Source: Marvinbryantia formatexigens
GTDB taxonomy: Bacteria; Bacillota; Clostridia; Oscillospirales; Ruminococcaceae
DNA: 64,000 nucleotides
Assembly: GCA_021771035.1 (NCBI GenBank)
Contig: JAETPU010000001.1
Span: 62,001-126,000, forward strand
Reading direction: 5' to 3'
This document shows positions 49,824-59,103 of this stretch, in pieces; position 1 is the stretch's first letter; each line of letters opens with the position of its first letter. Position numbers and translations under genes: made by a program. A model generated the notes under the pieces. The model was not told where the DNA came from. It worked only from the letters and a program-made list of their open reading frames with translations, and searched no databases.

Positions 49824-50735
49824 ATGGAACTTCGTGTACTGCAATATTTTCTTGCCGTTGCCCGGGAACAGAGCATCTCCGGCGCCGCTGAATCCCTGCA
49901 TCTCTCTCAGCCTACGCTCTCAAGACAGCTCAAGGATATGGAGGAAGAACTGGGAAAGCAGCTGTTGATTCGGGGAACGCGGAAGATCACCCTCACTGAG
50001 GAGGGGATGCTGCTGCGTAAGCGGGCACAGGAAATTGTAGATTTGGTCCAGAAGACAGAGAATGAAATTTCCCTGTCGGACGATATTGCTGCCGGTGATA
50101 TCTACATCGGTTCCGGCGAGACGGACGCAATTCGTCTGATAGCCCGTCTGGCCCAAAAACTGCAGGCGGACTATCCCCAAATCCGATTTCATATCGTCAG
50201 CGGGGATTCTATGGATATTACGGAACGCCTGGACAAGGGACTTTTTGATTTTGCTATTCTTCTTGGTGACACCGATATGGCAAAATATGATTTTCTGCGG
50301 ATTCCGGTCTGTGACGTCTGGGGTGTTTTGATGCGTAAGGACAGCCCGTTAGCCCGAAAGGAGGCGGTTTCTGCCCAGGATTTATGGGATAAACCGCTGA
50401 TTGTCTCCCGTCAGGGAATAAAAAGAGGCCCTCTTTCCAATTGGATGAAGCGGGAGACCTCAAAGCTCAATATTGTGGCCACTTATAACCTTGTTTACAA
50501 TGCCTCGCTCATGGTAGACGAGGGGATGGGCTATGCGCTGACCTTGGATAAACTGATCAATACCACTGGGGACAGCAACCTCTGTTTCCGGCCGCTCTAT
50601 CCCAAATTGGAGATCGGTATGAATCTTGTCTGGAAAAAGTATCAAATCCTTCCCAAGGCATCCAATAAGTTTTTGGACTGCCTTAGGCGGGAGCTTGGCG
50701 CAGCACCGAGAATTTCTGAATATTCAACCCAATGA
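49824..50735 (+). CDS. LysR-family transcriptional regulator
   Basis: 303 residues. The N-terminal winged helix is typical: MELRVLQYFLAVAREQSISGA, SLHLSQPTLSRQLKDMEEELG. The effector-binding domain follows (from about residue 90: GDIYIGSGETDAIRL, DFAILLGDTDMAKYDFL). LysR proteins usually control a divergent or adjacent gene; here the divergent neighbour is uvrB, 0.6 kb away and LexA-controlled, so the target is unlikely to be local. ATG 49824 has AAAGGGTG 8 bases before it and fits the family start. A terminator follows directly, so it is monocistronic. The effector is unknown. Confidence 0.92.
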   Translation: MELRVLQYFLAVAREQSISGAAESLHLSQPTLSRQLKDMEEELGKQLLIRGTRKITLTEEGMLLRKRAQEIVDLVQKTENEISLSDDIAAGDIYIGSGETDAIRLIARLAQKLQADYPQIRFHIVSGDSMDITERLDKGLFDFAILLGDTDMAKYDFLRIPVCDVWGVLMRKDSPLARKEAVSAQDLWDKPLIVSRQGIKRGPLSNWMKRETSKLNIVATYNLVYNASLMVDEGMGYALTLDKLINTTGDSNLCFRPLYPKLEIGMNLVWKKYQILPKASNKFLDCLRRELGAAPRISEYSTQ

Positions 50736-50753
50736 TAGCGCCAGGATAGTGCC

Positions 50754-50798
50754 AAAACAGCCTAAAATCAGGAATCAAGCCTGGTTTTAGGCTGTTTT
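50754..50798 (+). terminator. Terminator after the LysR gene
   Basis: A 19-bp stem with one mismatch (AAAACAGCCTAAAATCAGG and complement) ending in GCTGTTTT. Confidence 0.85.
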
Positions 50799-51097
50799 AC
50801 GCTTCCCTGCAAATCTGGAGCTGTCAGTGTTTTTTTCTGGCGCAGAAAGCTTTGTGGGGACTATTCAGTAAAGTTTCCAGAGATTGCAGGCCTTATACGA
50901 ACCCCCTGCTTTTCCATCACGCTTCCAATTAGGGCATTAAAAGGAGAAGTGAGCTCCGGTGGGGATACCGGGATCCATGGTTGGCCGATAGATGCAGCGG
51001 TCTGTAGACAGCATAGAAGGAAGATTCGCGGCACATTACTGCTTTTATAAAAGAAAATATGGCGTGCGCCGGCCCCCGCTGGGCAGGCTTTTTGAGG

Positions 51098-52564
<1,467 letters not shown>

Positions 52565-52893
52565 TTATTTGTTCATAAAAGAGGCGGAAGCCATCTCGGT
52601 GGGGGTTGGTATGTTATTAAAACTACAAAATTACGGATGCCTGTGCCGCAATGTCAAGCGGCATTTGCAAAATAGGTTAAAAAATCCCCCTCTCCATGAT
52701 GGAGAAAGACAATAAAAGTATATTGTGGCCTATTCGTAAGTTTAACTTGTATTGCCGGGATCTATGTGATACGCTGACATTCTGGGATATGCAAAGATAT
52801 GGTCTGGCACATCAGAATCTAAAAATTAAATTTAGTAAAGCATTTAGCAGGTGTAAAATATCGCTATTGATTAGAATTTGGAGGAGATTAAAA

Positions 52894-53724
52894 ATGAAAT
52901 CAGTTTTACTGATAGGACAATCAAATATGGCAGGGCGTGGATTTATTCATGAAGTCACACCAATTTATAACGAAAATATTCTTATGCTGAGAAACGGCAG
53001 ATGGCAGATGATGACAGAACCGATTCACTTCGATAGATCGGTTGCTGGCGTTGGACCAGCAGCGTCATTTGCACAAGCATGGTGTAATGCAAATAAGGGT
53101 GAACAAATTGGACTAATTCCTTGTGCCGAAGGCGGCAGTTCTATTGATGAATGGAATGTGGAAGGAGCTTTATTCCGTCATGCAATTAGTGAGGCGAAGT
53201 TTGCCATGGAAACTAGCGAACTGATTGCAATCTTATGGCATCAAGGAGAAAGTGATAGCAATAGTGCAAAATATAAAGACTATTATAATAAACTTAACAA
53301 CATGGTTAATTCTTTCAGAAAAGAACTGGGTGTTTTGAAAGCTCCGTTCCTTATTGGTGGTTTGGGTGATTATTTGGGAAAATCTGCATTTGGGAGGAGC
53401 TGTGTAGAGTATGAATTGATTAATCAGGAATTACTGAGATATGCAGAAAATAATCCTAATTGTTATTTTGTAACTGGAGAAAACTTGTATTCCAATCAAG
53501 ATGGTATTCATATCAATGCAGAGTCTCAAAGAAGGTTTGGTATAAGATATTTTGAAGCTTATCAGACAAAATCAAACGTGAACAGGTCATTAGACGGTGA
53601 GGAAGAAATTGTAAAGAAGTGCTGTGAAAAAGAACAAACCATTGCAGAAAAAAGATACATAAAATTAGAGCAATTTACCTTAGGGAAAGGTTCTTTGGAA
53701 GAAGTAATGGAGTTTTTAAAGTAG
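52894..53724 (+). CDS. SGNH-type sialate O-acetylesterase-like protein
   Basis: 276 residues. Block I GQSNMAGRG carries the catalytic Ser, GGSSIDEW the oxyanion-hole Gly/Asn region, WHQGESDSN the block III motif, and DGIHINAESQRRFG the catalytic Asp/His. This is the SASA/carbohydrate esterase group that removes acetyl groups from sugars such as acetylated xylan or sialic acid. A lysine/glutamate-rich extra C-terminus of about 55 residues follows. GGAGGAG 8 bases before ATG 52894 fixes the start; the frame upstream to 52696 lacks conservation. The gene is clearly AT-richer than its neighbours, so recent transfer is likely. No signal peptide, so it acts in the cytosol. Confidence 0.88.
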   Translation: MKSVLLIGQSNMAGRGFIHEVTPIYNENILMLRNGRWQMMTEPIHFDRSVAGVGPAASFAQAWCNANKGEQIGLIPCAEGGSSIDEWNVEGALFRHAISEAKFAMETSELIAILWHQGESDSNSAKYKDYYNKLNNMVNSFRKELGVLKAPFLIGGLGDYLGKSAFGRSCVEYELINQELLRYAENNPNCYFVTGENLYSNQDGIHINAESQRRFGIRYFEAYQTKSNVNRSLDGEEEIVKKCCEKEQTIAEKRYIKLEQFTLGKGSLEEVMEFLK

Positions 53725-53751
53725 GCGGATACCTTCATATTCAATTAAATG

Positions 53752-53783
53752 AGTGGTTGGTCTATAGGATTGACCGCTTTTTT
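53752..53783 (+). terminator. Terminator after the esterase gene
   Basis: An 11-bp stem rich in G-U pairs (AGTGGTTGGTC with GATTGACCGCT), then TTTTTT. Confidence 0.6.
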
Positions 53784-54160
53784 GTGCCTAATCTAATAAG
53801 GAGATTTTATATCATTTCAAAAATATAAGGAAAGCAGTAAAGTCCCTTGTGCACTGCTTCAGCAGAGGTTATACTACTTACGAACACAGGGCTGCCCCGC
53901 GCGCAACAATTGGAGCATATTTAGTCCTATCAGCAATGACGAGCTTTCCCCTTCCAGCTTTATAATGGGCATTGTGATAACTGGTATTCGTGTACTGGCC
54001 GCGACGGCTGAATTCATGACACTTTACTATTTTGAACGCAAAATCATACATGAATATGCCACAGCTTATGCAATGTATCTTCTGAAAAAGCGCCGGGAAA
54101 GCCCGTTACTTTAGACTACCATAACCTTTATAAGTTTTACATGAAAAAGGAGGAATCCTG
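53784..54160. other. Spacer with a short orphan open frame
   Basis: About 380 bases. One plus frame (53965-54114, 49 codons, starting MGIVITGIRVLAATAEF and ending KKRRESPLL) reads like a membrane-protein tail, and a neighbouring frame upstream reads similarly, suggesting a decayed gene. There is no ribosome site, so I do not call it a gene. Confidence 0.35.
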
Positions 54161-54823
54161 ATGACGATTCAAGAAGCTATAGAAAAGCGGCACATGGTGC
54201 GCAAATATCTGGATAAGCCTATACCGGAGACGCTTTGCGCTCAGCTGCGGGAGCGGCTACAGGCGGATAACCGGGCCAGCGGACTGAGTTTGACCCTGGT
54301 AACCGGTAATACCGATGGCCTGGGGGCCATGGCGAAGCTCATCAGCAAAAATTTGAACAATTACATCATCCTGGCCGGGCCGGACCAATTGGATGCGGAT
54401 GAATCACTCGGATATTGGGGCGCAGATGCGATGCTCTTTGCTCATACCCTGGGGCTCAACACCTGGTGGGTCGGCGGTATGTTTAACGCCAAAGGGGCGG
54501 CGAACCATTTGACGGGAACCGGCCTTCGGGTGAACGGCATTATCGCCGTGGGCTATGGCGCCACCCAGGGCATACCCCACAAATCCAAAGCGTCATCGGA
54601 CATCAGTTCATATAACGGCACGGCTCCCCAATGGTTCCAGGATGGAGTGGCGTCCCTGCTGCTGGCCCCCACAGCACGGAACAAGCAGGCTTTTCGCGTT
54701 TATGGGGATGCAAACAAAGTCACGCTCACCTGCGGCAGCGGCCCCTTCGCCGGAATCGACCTGGGCATTGGGAAATATCACTTTGAAGCAGGCGCAGGGA
54801 AGGAAAATTTTGAATGGGCATGA
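54161..54823 (+). CDS. Nitroreductase-family protein
   Basis: 220 residues. The N-terminus MTIQEAIEKRHMVRKYLDKPIP is the standard FMN-binding start with the RH/R pair. ESLGYWGADAMLFAHTLGLNTWWVGG and VNGIIAVGYGA are typical of the fold. It differs from classical NfsB/NfsA: the middle region is short and the C-terminus is unusual. Members reduce nitro groups, quinones or enoate-like compounds with NAD(P)H, or act in cofactor metabolism; the substrate is not predictable. The ribosome site AAGGAGGAATCCTG supports the start. It lies near a cyclophilin-like lipoprotein gene, which is transcribed in the opposite direction. Confidence 0.85.
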   Translation: MTIQEAIEKRHMVRKYLDKPIPETLCAQLRERLQADNRASGLSLTLVTGNTDGLGAMAKLISKNLNNYIILAGPDQLDADESLGYWGADAMLFAHTLGLNTWWVGGMFNAKGAANHLTGTGLRVNGIIAVGYGATQGIPHKSKASSDISSYNGTAPQWFQDGVASLLLAPTARNKQAFRVYGDANKVTLTCGSGPFAGIDLGIGKYHFEAGAGKENFEWA

Positions 54824-54964
54824 ATCCTGTGAAGCCATCCGCATGGAGGAACAGATTCGAGCATGACGCCGCCTGTTGGATGACAACCGGCCGCTCTGAC
54901 GATTCACCGGAGCCGGTATTTCCATATTGGCTTGGCGGGCGCTGCAATGTGTGTAGGTATAAAT

Positions 54965-55243
54965 TTAGCGGAAAGGATAAATGGCTATTTCTGTTGTCTG
55001 GTGATAAGCGCCACTGCCACTGAGCAGGCTAATCCGTTTGAGAAGCTGCGCATGAAGAGCGCCGTGCGCAGCTGAGAGGATCGCATCGGTTCCCTGTATG
55101 GATGATATTTGAGCAGAACAGGCAGTGCAGCCTGAATTGGGGTTCCCGGAGGCCTTGCTATAGGGAATCACGGTTCCCAAACAGGCAGTATAGGCGGTAA
55201 TGCAGCACAAGAACAATAGCATAGAGAAGATTTTCGCTCTCAT
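54965..55243 (-). CDS. Small predicted secreted protein
   Basis: 92 residues, not recognised. The N-terminus MRAKIFSMLLFLCCITAYTAC is signal-peptide-like. A Cys at about position 21 follows YTA, which is only a poor lipobox, so lipoprotein attachment is uncertain. The mature part is Ser/Ala-rich with two more cysteines in a CTAC pair. The start is supported by AAAGGAG 9 bases upstream; the frame runs 37 codons further up without a good start. It points toward the nitroreductase gene (convergent) and lies downstream of the cyclophilin-like gene on the same strand. It may be a degenerate copy of a larger secreted protein. Confidence 0.5.
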   Translation of the reverse strand: MRAKIFSMLLFLCCITAYTACLGTVIPYSKASGNPNSGCTACSAQISSIQGTDAILSAAHGALHAQLLKRISLLSGSGAYHQTTEIAIYPFR

Positions 55244-55461
55244 TGATAGGTTTCTCCTTTCACTGTTATGGGAAGCGCCGGCTGAACCGGTTAAGGCGTC
55301 CCGTAAAAAGCGTCTGCTTGAAGGGCTGGGCGACAGGCCAAGAAAAAACAGCATTGGAACAGGCCTGCCTGTTTCCAGGCAAGCGGATTTTTCCAGTTTA
55401 TCTGGAACTGTTTGCCGGCTGCCCCTTCGGAGCTTACTGCTGCTACCGGTTTTGCTGATGA

Positions 55462-55992
55462 TTATGACTGGGGTGCAAAGGTGACCAGGGCATCGGTATC
55501 TCCGAATATTTCTGCCAGATCGGATGGGGTTTCGATGTATCCCAGGGGAGTATATTGGTATGTACCGGAAAAGCCCTCGTAGAACAGCATGAGGCGGTCC
55601 CCCTCATAGAGCATCAATTCTCCCGGATGAACTTCCTGGATTTTCTGTGGATTGACAGGCAGCCAGTATGGTAAAACGTAGCTTTTGCAGGCACCATATT
55701 GATCCTGCATGGGTAAAATCATCGGCATCAGTTCCAGAAGGGCGCTTGTCGTTTCATTTTGGTAGAGCACCGCTTGATAGTTTCGGTCCTGTACTGTAAT
55801 CAGAACCGGCACCACTTCCCTATCCTCGCCGGTTTTCCCAGATGTACCGGCGGCTGTCCCACAACTGGACTGCTGGGACTCGGAATCCAAGCCGGAGCGA
55901 CAGGAAATGAACAAAGAAAACTGGGACAGGATTAAAAAACAGAGAAAACAAGCTGTTATCGGGCGTTTTCGGTCACCTATTTGCCGCATCAT
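55462..55992 (-). CDS. Cyclophilin-like fold lipoprotein
   Basis: 176 residues. The N-terminus has a signal peptide ending LFISCRS (lipobox-like Cys at about residue 31), then a Ser/Gly-rich linker. The C-terminal about 115 residues match the cyclophilin-like fold (Cyclophil_like) group: TSALLELMPMILPMQ, KSYVLPYWLPVNPQKIQEVHPGELMLY, RLMLFYEGFSGTYQYTPLGYIETPSDLAEIFG. Such proteins are common in gut Clostridia near flavin-dependent reductases and flavodoxins; their function is not established and prolyl isomerase activity is unlikely. ATG 55992 has GAGGGGGAATC directly upstream. The nitroreductase nearby fits the usual company. Confidence 0.82.
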   Translation of the reverse strand: MMRQIGDRKRPITACFLCFLILSQFSLFISCRSGLDSESQQSSCGTAAGTSGKTGEDREVVPVLITVQDRNYQAVLYQNETTSALLELMPMILPMQDQYGACKSYVLPYWLPVNPQKIQEVHPGELMLYEGDRLMLFYEGFSGTYQYTPLGYIETPSDLAEIFGDTDALVTFAPQS

Positions 55993-56288
55993 GATTCCCC
56001 CTCAAGTTACAAGGTGAAAGTTCCTTAGGGAAATTGTATCTGGATTGGTCAAAAATATCAAATACCTATATTACATAGAGAACCATGCTTTTACAGTATG
56101 GCTGCCTGACCGGCTGTGCTGCACCGGTTATCCAGGGCCTATGGGATATAGCGGCGCTTTTTTATATGGTACACACGAACCGGACTCAGGGATCAGCCGC
56201 AGTTCTCCAACTTCGAAATGAGGATAGCGCACACCGCTGGGCTTTTTATAATCGGCCCCGCATCGCGGACAGCCGCACGTTTTGTACG

Positions 56289-56336
56289 ATGCCAGTTTAC
56301 AGCATGGCATCCCTACGCTTTGTCAGCAGACAAAGC
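56289..56336. repeat. Two adjacent hairpins
   Basis: GATGCCA/TGGCATC (56289-56311 area, 7-bp stem) and, next to it, a perfect 8-bp stem GCTTTGTC/GACAAAGC around AGCA. No T-tract follows either. Confidence 0.45.
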
Positions 56337-56765
56337 TCCATTTTACGGAGCTTATCGGGACTTTATGTCCGGCTGTGTAATAGGTTATAAACCTTAACGT
56401 TCAGCCGCCGTATGGCAGCATCGGTTAACGCCGCACGTTTATGCTGCAATAAACCGGCGATTCAAACTCTGCTTAGATGGTTCCCTGCTGTGTGGGCCGC
56501 GGTGAACCGTTCCCTCACTGTGGCCGATAAGCTGCGGGAAGGTTTTCCGGGCAACTGCAAAAAGAAGGATGTGCGTTTTACAAACATAGCAGGATGTATC
56601 AGTTATGATAGTTCTTAAGCCGGTACCGCTCTTAAAAAACCCTGGCCCCTCCGGGCCTGGCCGCAATGGTTGGCAGAAATTGAAAAACGTACCGCGTACA
56701 GTTACCGCAAGCCCTTCAAAGCGGGCAAAGACTTATGTAAAGGGATTTGCCTTGTCAGAAAATGA

Positions 56766-56843
56766 CTCGCTGTTGAGAGGGGAAAGCGGGTTTTTGTCCG
56801 CCTGCGGCGAATGAATCCGCTGCAAATTCGGAAAACCAGCGAG
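56766..56843. repeat. Branched inverted-repeat element of about 78 bases
   Basis: CTCGCTG at the left end pairs with CAGCGAG at the right end. Inside, TTTTTGTCCG pairs with CGGAAAA (one bulge) and GCGG with CCGC. The nested arrangement suggests a structured RNA or an intergenic repeat element. Confidence 0.45.
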
Positions 56844-57282
56844 ACTCGAACACGTCAGGATTCACTACAAAATGCCCCCATACACCGATTGTGAGGAAAC
56901 GCCGGGTTTGAACAGAGCCGTGAAAAAGGACGAAGCCGGCTGACGTCAGCGGAGCAGCCGGCTCCTCCTGTTGATGCGGCAAAGCCTATATGGAAGATTT
57001 TTTGAAGCATTCATATGCAGAACCCGCAACCGGCGCTTCCTTGTATAGGCTCGGTAACGGACAGTGGGACCGGGGACGTGCCGGGGCCCGTACCGTGTCC
57101 CTTGAGAGCCAGGCCGGCGGTTTCTTTCCAGGGTATTATATCGCCTGAAAACGGCTGGTCATGATTTAGCAGCCGACGGATTTTCCCTTCTCTCCCCGTT
57201 TTCAGTTCCTATATAAAAAATAGTATTGTGATCGGATTGCACACAACAGATGTTTCTGGACTATTTTATTTTGCACGGGTGT

Positions 57283-57486
57283 GAAAACCTTCGGTTTTCC
57301 TTTGATGCAATAAAAAATAGCATTCCGCCCTTTTGTACGGAAAGAATACGAAATATAGGTATCACCTAACGCGGTGCGTTAGGGTCTGGAAGAAGTCCTC
57401 AGACACATGGCGTCTGCCTTTTCCACACAAAAGGGCCGGACTTCTTCAAAGCCTAAAAAGCGAGTGTTCTTTGATGCAACAAAGAA
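57283..57486. ncRNA. Candidate structured RNA region, unidentified
   Basis: Consecutive perfect stems: GAAAACC/GGTTTTC (57283-57299), TTCCG/CGGAA (57323-57342), CCTAACGC/GCGTTAGG with a GGT loop (57365-57383), then a three-way junction closed by the 10-bp stem GAAGAAGTCC/GGACTTCTTC (57389-57447). The junction contains two abutting hairpins, CAGAC/GTCTG and CCTTTT/AAAAGG. A further hairpin TTCTTTG/CAAAGAA lies at 57467-57486. I do not recognise the family, and strand is undecided. It ends 34 bases before the antiporter promoter, so it is not part of that leader. Confidence 0.4.
57300..57314. repeat. Direct repeat copy 1 (second copy at 57469-57483)
   Basis: CTTTGATGCAAYAAA occurs twice (14 of 15 identical) 169 bases apart, flanking most of the structured region. 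A different pair, ATAAAAAATAGYATT, occurs at 57213-57227 and 57310-57324. Confidence 0.55.
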
Positions 57487-57519
57487 GATAAACAAGGTGA
57501 AACAGGTACTGTGCAGGGA

Positions 57520-57548
57520 TTGACATTTACAGGCACTTGGTATAAAAT
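57520..57548 (+). promoter_or_regulatory. Promoter of the antiporter transcript
   Basis: TTGACA (consensus), 17 bases, TAAAAT. Transcription should start near 57555, giving a leader of about 155 bases that contains the fluoride aptamer. Confidence 0.75.
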
Positions 57549-57600
57549 GTCTATGAAAACAGATACAATTGTGTCCTTTCGGGCCTTTTGTGTATGAAAT

Positions 57601-57655
57601 GGGAATGAAGTTCTCCCTTGGGAAACCTAAACCGCCGATTGGGCTGATGACTTCT
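57601..57655 (+). promoter_or_regulatory. Fluoride riboswitch aptamer (crcB motif)
   Basis: The leader reads GGGAATGAAGTTCTCCC, an AAACCGCC segment, a short loop, then GGGCTGATGACTTCTGTGA. This reproduces the fluoride aptamer: a 5' hairpin with an AUGAAGU loop, the conserved AACCGCC...GGCUGAUG core, and a pseudoknot in which GAAGU in the loop pairs with ACUUC at the 3' end. An extra GGGAAACC mini-hairpin sits in the linker. Fluoride riboswitches sense F- and turn on fluoride-tolerance genes such as crcB, CLC-F and some antiporters. The downstream terminator overlaps the 3' part of the aptamer. Confidence 0.9.
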
Positions 57656-57690
57656 GTGATTTTACTATCGCAGAAAGCATCAGCTTTTTT
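57643..57690 (+). terminator. Riboswitch expression-platform terminator
   Basis: GCTGATG pairs with CATCAGC and TTCTG with CAGAA, followed by TTTTTT. The 5' arm is the aptamer's own GCTGATGACTTCT, so fluoride-bound aptamer and terminator exclude each other: an ON switch by antitermination. Confidence 0.88.
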
Positions 57691-57711
57691 GCGTTTGAGG
57701 AGGAGTTTTTT

Positions 57712-58944
57712 ATGCTGCCGTCACTTGCGCTTATTTTTCTTGTGGGCCTTTCCATGGCCTCCATCTGCCAGAGAATCAAGCTTCCTCGGATTATCGGGAT
57801 GCTGGTTACCGGAATTTTGTTAGGCCCCTATGTGCTGGATTATCTGGATCCTTCTATCCTTTCCATTTCTTCCGAGCTGCGGCAGATAGCCCTGATCATT
57901 ATCTTACTCAAGGCCGGGTTATCCCTGAATCTGAAGGATTTAAAAGAGGTGGGCCGGCCGGCGGTGCTGATGGCCTTTGTTCCGGCCTGCTGTGAAATTT
58001 TGGCGTTTGTGCTCCTGGCACCCTCAATTTTGGGAATTTCCAGAATTGAGGCCGCTGTGATGGGGGCTGTGCTGGGCGCGGTATCCCCGGCGGTTGTGGT
58101 GCCGCGTATGGTACAGCTCATGGAGACCAGATATGGAACGGCGAAGCGGATTCCGCAGCTTATTATGGCAGGCGCCTCCTGCGATGATATCTTTGTGATT
58201 GTTTTATTTTCAACGTTTCTGAGTATGGCGCAGGGCGGCATCATGCAGCTGCTGGATTTTGCCGATATTCCCATATCGATGATACTTGGCGTGGCCTTGG
58301 GAACAGCCGCTGGATATGGGCTGAGTTTTCTTTTTGAGTTTGCATTTGTCAACCGGCGGACCATCCGAAACTCCATGAAGGTTATTGTAGTTTTAGGGGT
58401 GTCGTTTCTGCTGATGTCCATTGAAACCTGGCTGAGCGGAGTGATTGCCCTATCCGGCCTTCTGGCAGTTGTGAGTATGGCGTGCGTGCTCAAGTTAAAG
58501 TGCCCGTCCCCGGTTTCGGGCCGTCTGTCGGAAAAATTCGGAAAACTATGGCTGGCGGCTGAAGTTCTCCTGTTTGTTTTGGTAGGCGCAGCTGTGGATA
58601 TCCGCTATACAATGGGCGCCGGGCTGGCCGCGGTTGCCATGATTGTGCTGGCTCTGGGCTTTCGGGCCTTCGGCGTTTGTCTTTGCCTGATTCAAACAAA
58701 TTTAACGTGGAAGGAACGTCTGTTCTGCGTTATCGCCTATCTTCCCAAGGCAACTGTCCAGGCGGCCATCGGCTCTGTCCCGCTGGCAATGGGCCTTCCT
58801 TGCGGGCAGATTGTCCTATCGGTAGCTGTTGCCGCCATACTGCTGACCGCTCCTCTGGGAGCGCTGGGAATGGATTTTACCTATAAAAAGCTGCTCTCCC
58901 AGGAAAAGGAGGAAGCGCCCCAAATAAACAGGCAGTGCCAATAG
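57712..58944 (+). CDS. Cation:proton antiporter (CPA family), fluoride-riboswitch controlled
   Basis: 410 residues and about 12 hydrophobic segments. It carries the sodium/hydrogen exchanger fold: LPRIIGMLVTGILLGPYVLDYL, LIIILLKAGLSLNLKDL, AVLGAVSPAVVVPRMV and MAGASCDDIFVIVLFSTFL, where the DD pair corresponds to the ND/DD ion-binding motif. The C-terminal part has LPKATVQAAIGSVPL. CPA antiporters exchange Na+, K+ or Li+ for H+ at the cytoplasmic membrane. The DD motif indicates an electrogenic CPA2-like type. Its mRNA starts with a fluoride riboswitch, so the gene is induced by fluoride; the transported ion under stress is unknown. GGAGGAG lies before the ATG. Confidence 0.9.
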   Translation: MLPSLALIFLVGLSMASICQRIKLPRIIGMLVTGILLGPYVLDYLDPSILSISSELRQIALIIILLKAGLSLNLKDLKEVGRPAVLMAFVPACCEILAFVLLAPSILGISRIEAAVMGAVLGAVSPAVVVPRMVQLMETRYGTAKRIPQLIMAGASCDDIFVIVLFSTFLSMAQGGIMQLLDFADIPISMILGVALGTAAGYGLSFLFEFAFVNRRTIRNSMKVIVVLGVSFLLMSIETWLSGVIALSGLLAVVSMACVLKLKCPSPVSGRLSEKFGKLWLAAEVLLFVLVGAAVDIRYTMGAGLAAVAMIVLALGFRAFGVCLCLIQTNLTWKERLFCVIAYLPKATVQAAIGSVPLAMGLPCGQIVLSVAVAAILLTAPLGALGMDFTYKKLLSQEKEEAPQINRQCQ

Positions 58945-59012
58945 TTTATAAAAGGTGGAATACCCTGAACCTGTCAGTCAAGACTGGCGCTTGCGATGTG
59001 GGAAAAGACAAA

Positions 59013-59048
59013 AGAAGAGAGCCGGTGCGAATACCGGCTCTCTTCTTG
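59013..59048. terminator. Bidirectional terminator between the antiporter and PAS kinase genes
   Basis: A 15-bp perfect stem AAGAAGAGAGCCGGT with complement, loop GCGAAT. T-rich on the plus side (CTTCTTG) and A-rich ahead on the minus side. Confidence 0.75.
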
Positions 59049-59103
59049 ATAAAATGGAGCTTTAAAATGAATGCCAGTGGGAATCCAACGGAAAATTCCC
59101 CTA

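Larger units (their letters stand above)
55993..57519. other. About 1.5 kb without supported genes, rich in hairpins and short repeats
   Basis: No open frame here has both a ribosome site and recognisable sequence; the longest (101 codons, 56085-56390 plus) is unlike any family I know. A minus frame at 56128-56310 has a CGCPRCGADYKK zinc-knuckle-like start but no upstream support. Several perfect hairpins and short direct repeats occur, listed separately. The stretch may be decayed coding DNA, a non-coding RNA locus, or both. Confidence 0.45.

Noticed and set aside
56128-56310. 60-codon minus frame with a zinc-knuckle-like CGCPRCGADYKK
   Set aside because: No ribosome site, no second knuckle, and hairpin-rich DNA; kept only as a remark.
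56810-56870. tRNA-like TTCGAGTCTCGC on the minus strand
   Set aside because: The T-stem cannot pair and no acceptor or anticodon arm can be built.
57365-57447. Na+, Li+ or c-di-AMP riboswitch for the antiporter
   Set aside because: The element lies upstream of the antiporter promoter at 57520, and its conserved bases do not match any of these classes as I know them; the fluoride aptamer downstream is the fitting one.
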